A stretch of 64,000 bases of DNA from Dendrolimus kikuchii (Eukaryota; Arthropoda; Insecta; Lepidoptera; Lasiocampidae), in contig CM034415.1 in the NCBI GenBank assembly GCA_019925095.2, forward strand, positions 8,684,833-8,748,832. Reading direction: 5' to 3'. This document shows positions 61,278 to 64,000 of this stretch, in pieces (positions within the stretch are counted from its first letter, which is position 1; the number at the start of each line of letters is the position of its first letter). Both the position numbers and the translations under genes were made by a program. The notes beneath the pieces are model-generated. The model saw nothing but the letters and a program-made list of their open reading frames with translations, was not told the origin of the DNA and did no database searches.

Positions 61278-61785
61278 GAGAGTTTTTGGCGGGAACGTTG
61301 TGCTGTGCAGTTTGATTTTCTAAAAATAAAATAAAATAACTCTAAAATGAACAATAGTTATATCGATATAATATGATATATAAAATTTCTTATTTTATCA
61401 TGCTACCCCGCTTAAAACATACAAAAATAATAATTAAAACATATTTTATAGGATCCCAAGAAATGAGCGTATAAAGAAAAAGTGTCTGGAAGCCATTGAA
61501 TGGAAAATATAAAGCCAAATGCAAAATATATTTATATTTGCTCACTACATTTTGATGATAAATGTTTCAACAAAACTCTGGATGTGACTCGACTACGAGA
61601 TGATGCCGTGCCCTTCAAATTTGTAAGAGTAAGTTAATACTGTATATACTTTTATAGTTAGTATTGTAAGAAATGTGAACTGCATTGTCAAATGTGGCCT
61701 TTCGAGTTTTCACAAGAACTCCCTTGAATGGCGTTAGTTGCAGCCTACAATACAACTGCGCTACTACACGAAGACTTATACATCA
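61278..61785 (+). mobile_element. Repeat D copy, interrupted by a segment holding a THAP exon
   Basis: GAGAGTTTTTGGCGGGAACG ... AATGAACAATAGTTAT (to ~61361), foreign AT-rich DNA with the THAP-like exon, then AAGAAATGTGAACTGC ... CAACTGCGCTACTAC. The break is before the GAGAAAT|GTGAACTG site used at 49401. Confidence 0.65.
61452..61622 (+). pseudogene. THAP-domain exon fragment, decayed
   Basis: After an AG at 61450-61451 one frame reads IPRNERIKKKCLEAIEWK; after a frameshift a second reads CSLHFDDKCFNKTLDVTRLR, DDAVPFKF, followed by GTAAGAGT (61623). C-x2-H (CSLH), the RLR.DAVP..F box and the upstream P...R...W/C.EAI are the second half of a THAP zinc-finger (C2CH, DNA-binding; found in P-element transposases and host regulators). 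Exon-like AG/GT borders suggest an intron-containing source. TAA after EWKI and the frameshift show decay. Host gene versus P-like transposon is undecided. Confidence 0.6.
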
Positions 61786-62299
61786 GAATTGGCTGTATGG
61801 ACTAAAGATTCCTTTGCCTGCTTTTGTGGCGAATTCTACTACTACTACTATCAATGGTTCGTATAGTTTTTTAATTTTTTGACCGCAGAGCAAATGCAAG
61901 CATCTCAAACAGCAATCAAGCAACTCCAAACGTACCTTTCAAAATATCAGAAATGATTTTTATTTTTTATTGGTACACAATAAAGAGTTCTTTTACTATC
62001 GTGTCTCCGCATTCCTATTGACAATTATAATTACAGATAAGAAATAAAACAGCATTATCTTCATAAAATAGAAATATATTCATAATTTAATATAGAAACA
62101 TTTTTCGACTAAATATTACAACTATAAATATTTATTTATTATGTTTTAATTTCATTTAGAATTTTACAAGTTATTGAGTAGACAATAATATATATTTTAT
62201 TATACAACTAGATTTTTTTTTATTAATAAAAATATTATAAACGAATACAATAAGGAAAACTTAACCTTTGACTATACTATACTTAAATAATTAAATTAG
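61786..62299. other. No gene seen
   Basis: Very AT-rich; (CTA)n at 61839-61852. Confidence 0.4.
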
Positions 62300-62619
62300 T
62301 TAGATTGTATTCTACCTATAATCTTTTAAGACTATAAGTAGAATACTGAGCTTAGGTCACCGTCTTCTATGCGTAGGGTTCCCAGAAGGCTGGCTACGTT
62401 ACCTCGCTGGATCGCCATACTGATCCGTTGATTGAGGTAGAAACCAGCCCTCTGGTCACCTGAAGAGTCGTTTACGCATTTTAAGAACTTTTTTTGATTT
62501 ATGATATCTAATAATATTATAGAGATGTAAAGTTTGTGAGTATTTGTTTGTAGGAAGTAATTAATGTCTTGAACTACTGAACCGATTTTGTAAATTCTTT
62601 CAAAAGTGGAAAGCTTCAT
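62300..62619 (-). pseudogene. LINE B C-terminal fragment with 3' hairpin
   Basis: Minus frame 62619-62332 ends NDSSGDQRAGFYLNQRISMA, IQRGNVASLLGTLRIEDGDL, SSVFYL with TAG; hairpin GTATTCTAC...GTAGAATAC at 62308-62345 as at 59320. The upstream part of the frame (KLSTFERIYKIGSVVQDIN...) is AT-rich and probably not LINE. Confidence 0.75.
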
Positions 62620-63477
62620 TATTCGTGTGAAATAGGTTACTATCGATTGTGATTAATAATATGTTTTAATGGCGCCCAGCGAAGTAGGCACGGAAACGCC
62701 TGACAAATATATAATAGCAATAACGTTCCATGCAAGAATTGCCCACATCTTCGTACGAGGAACTGCGAGTGTTTCCCGCGTTTGTGAATTAATTAAAGAT
62801 TGCAAAACTTAATTAAACCTTGTATTTCTGTGCGTATTAAAAATAGGAGTTTGAGTGGGTCTATGTCTAGGGTGTTCTAGATTTTTGTTTTTTCAGTGCA
62901 GGATGTCTGTCAGGTCCGTTGGTAGTTTTGCAAACTTATCGTTTCGTATATTTTGAGAATAATAGGGGCGTAGCGGGTTTTTATGTATGCGTGGTAAAGC
63001 CCTGCTGGAATCATCTTGATTACTGGCTCTCAGGACCGGTGCGATCGGTTTGATATCACAGCATTGAGCATATCGGCGTGACACGGTTAGCCTGAGCTAA
63101 TCGTGTTTCGTGCGATGAGTGAGGGTTCCGATAATCCACTACTCCCGCTCCCATCTCCATAACTCATCCTTCGATTCCAATTCCATATGCTTTTCCTCTA
63201 TTTTATCCTCTCTATCCCATCGTATGACACCTGTATGACAGATTCGCAACAAAAAAGATTCAACAATTTCAAGAAGCCGTTAAACTTCGTAACATCCGAC
63301 ATGTGTGCGCGCCGGCGTGGCGCCGTCATTGCGAATTGCGCGCGGCGCGTGCAGTAGTAGCCGTCGGTTGATTGGTAAACAAGTTTCATAGTATTTTTAT
63401 ATTTATAGGCATTCTAAATATTTAAAAATGACTGAGCTCTCTATTTTTAGAAGCAAAGATAGATGTGGTAGATAAAT
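62620..63477. other. No gene recognised
   Basis: 62985-63020 repeats the unit at 36924-36960. 63305-63350 is a CpG-rich patch (GTGCGCGCCGGCGTGGCGCC). No domain in the minus frames 62893-63084 and 63198-63389. Confidence 0.35.
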
Positions 63478-63560
63478 ACTAGAGATGCCGCGAATAGTGG
63501 TTTGGCGGAATACCAAATACCGAATATTCGGCCACGCCTTCAGCCGAAGCGCTGAATATA
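63478..63560 (+). mobile_element. hAT-type terminal fragment (CCGAATATTCGGC type)
   Basis: ACTAGAGATGCCGCGAATAG, TACCGAATATTCGGCCACGC, CAGCCGAAGCGCTGAATA. The TAGAGATGC start with repeated CGAATATTCGG is a widespread hAT-type end. The frame that follows (to 63724) is not recognised and no partner end was found. Confidence 0.5.
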
Positions 63561-63892
63561 CGGCTTTAGATAATATGTGCACAAAAATAAATAAAAATGT
63601 GCTACAAAAAGAAGAAAATTGGCACAATGTCAATAATATGATAACCGAAATTATGTCCAAAAAGGCTTGTGACGAAATCGAGAGGAAAAAAAATATCCCT
63701 CTCTTCCCCGCTCCAGTGAAGTAATGCCTAACGGTATACCACTGCAATGCGAGGTATATAAAAAAAAGATAATATGTGCAATGCGCGTAGCACCTCATTA
63801 CCAAATTGCGACACAAACATTTCTGTATAATTTTATTTATATTTTGTTATGTTAGTACTATTTTGTGTTGTGTGTCGCTATTAGAAATAAAT

Positions 63893-63918
63893 ATTCTTCT
63901 TTCTTTCTTTCTTTCTTA
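63893..63918. repeat. (TTTC)n microsatellite
   Basis: TTCTTTCTTTCTTTCTTTCTT. Confidence 0.9.
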
Positions 63919-64000
63919 GCAGGTTAATATTGAAGCAATGATTTATGAAGTATTTTCTTACGTTCTCGCGAATGATGAGTTATACGTAAATAAAATTATA

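Overview
The window looks like nuclear DNA from a moth or butterfly (Lepidoptera). It is AT-rich, with short GC-rich islands that are nearly all retrotransposon fragments. The repeats are of types typical of that order: R1/SART-like, RTE and Jockey/CR1-like LINEs, tRNA-derived SINEs, mariner/Tc1/pogo/hAT remnants and TIR-bounded MITEs. The order-level call is inference from repeat types; no species marker was seen. There are no operons, bacterial-type systems, CRISPR arrays, rRNA genes or free-standing tRNA genes.

Only one convincing host gene is present: an intact 281-codon reading frame at 18669-19514 (+). It encodes a glycogen-targeting regulatory subunit of protein phosphatase 1 (PPP1R3 / Drosophila Gbs type), with a KVVF PP1-docking motif and a CBM21 carbohydrate-binding module. 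A possible THAP-domain exon fragment lies at 61452-61622. Everything else that codes is transposon-derived, mostly truncated or broken.

Family names used below. Repeat A: a ~310-bp polyA-tailed SINE-like unit, about 18 copies. LINE B: LINE 3' ends encoding an AIQRGN-type C-terminus, 8 copies. RTE family: ten 5'-truncated copies sharing one C-terminus and an (ATGT)n tail. R1-like: four 3' pieces plus one 5' piece. MITE M: TIR elements ending near GCTACGTTCC. Repeat D: a ~305-bp polyA-tailed unit, three copies. Repeat H: a high-copy unit starting CTAGCTTCTGCCCGCG. Family U: LINE 3' UTRs ending TGTACAATAAAG.

Layout. 0-10 kb: LINE B, a mariner pseudogene, an R1-like 3' end, a MITE M cluster, then a SART-like LINE (7118-9236) inside a Jockey/CR1-like LINE, next to a 200-bp palindrome. 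10-18 kb: repeat A copies, SINEs, LINE ends and a hAT remnant inside repeat A. 18.6-21.3 kb: the PP1 subunit gene and quiet flanks. 21-31 kb: (CA)n, a GC-rich block, an R1-like end, an RTE copy, a pogo MITE holding repeat A, and a Tc1 pseudogene with two amber stops. 31-40 kb: two convergent LTRs, a LINE C-terminal endonuclease-like piece, the longest RTE copy (33571-34866) and an R1-like insertion. 41-44 kb: a decayed Jockey/CR1-like LINE. 45-47 kb: a 180-bp AT-rich satellite holding an RTE copy. 49-56 kb: repeat D holding repeat A, an R1-like end, then a 141-bp minisatellite holding a MITE that itself holds repeat A. 57-64 kb: a solo LTR, a 38-bp-TIR element split by an RTE copy, a tRNA-SINE, repeat D with the THAP exon, and LINE B.

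The window's value is its nesting. Target-site duplications readable in the sequence (7-13 bp for RTE, 13 and 16 bp for two R1-like pieces, 8 bp for hAT, TA for pogo, 4 bp for the LTR, 12 bp for repeat D) allow relative ages to be worked out. I found no convincing new multi-gene system. The least expected structures are the palindromic 141-bp array, the retained TAATG stop-start in the SART-like LINE, the 3' hairpin of LINE B that contains its stop codon, and one 3' tail shared by three unrelated element bodies.
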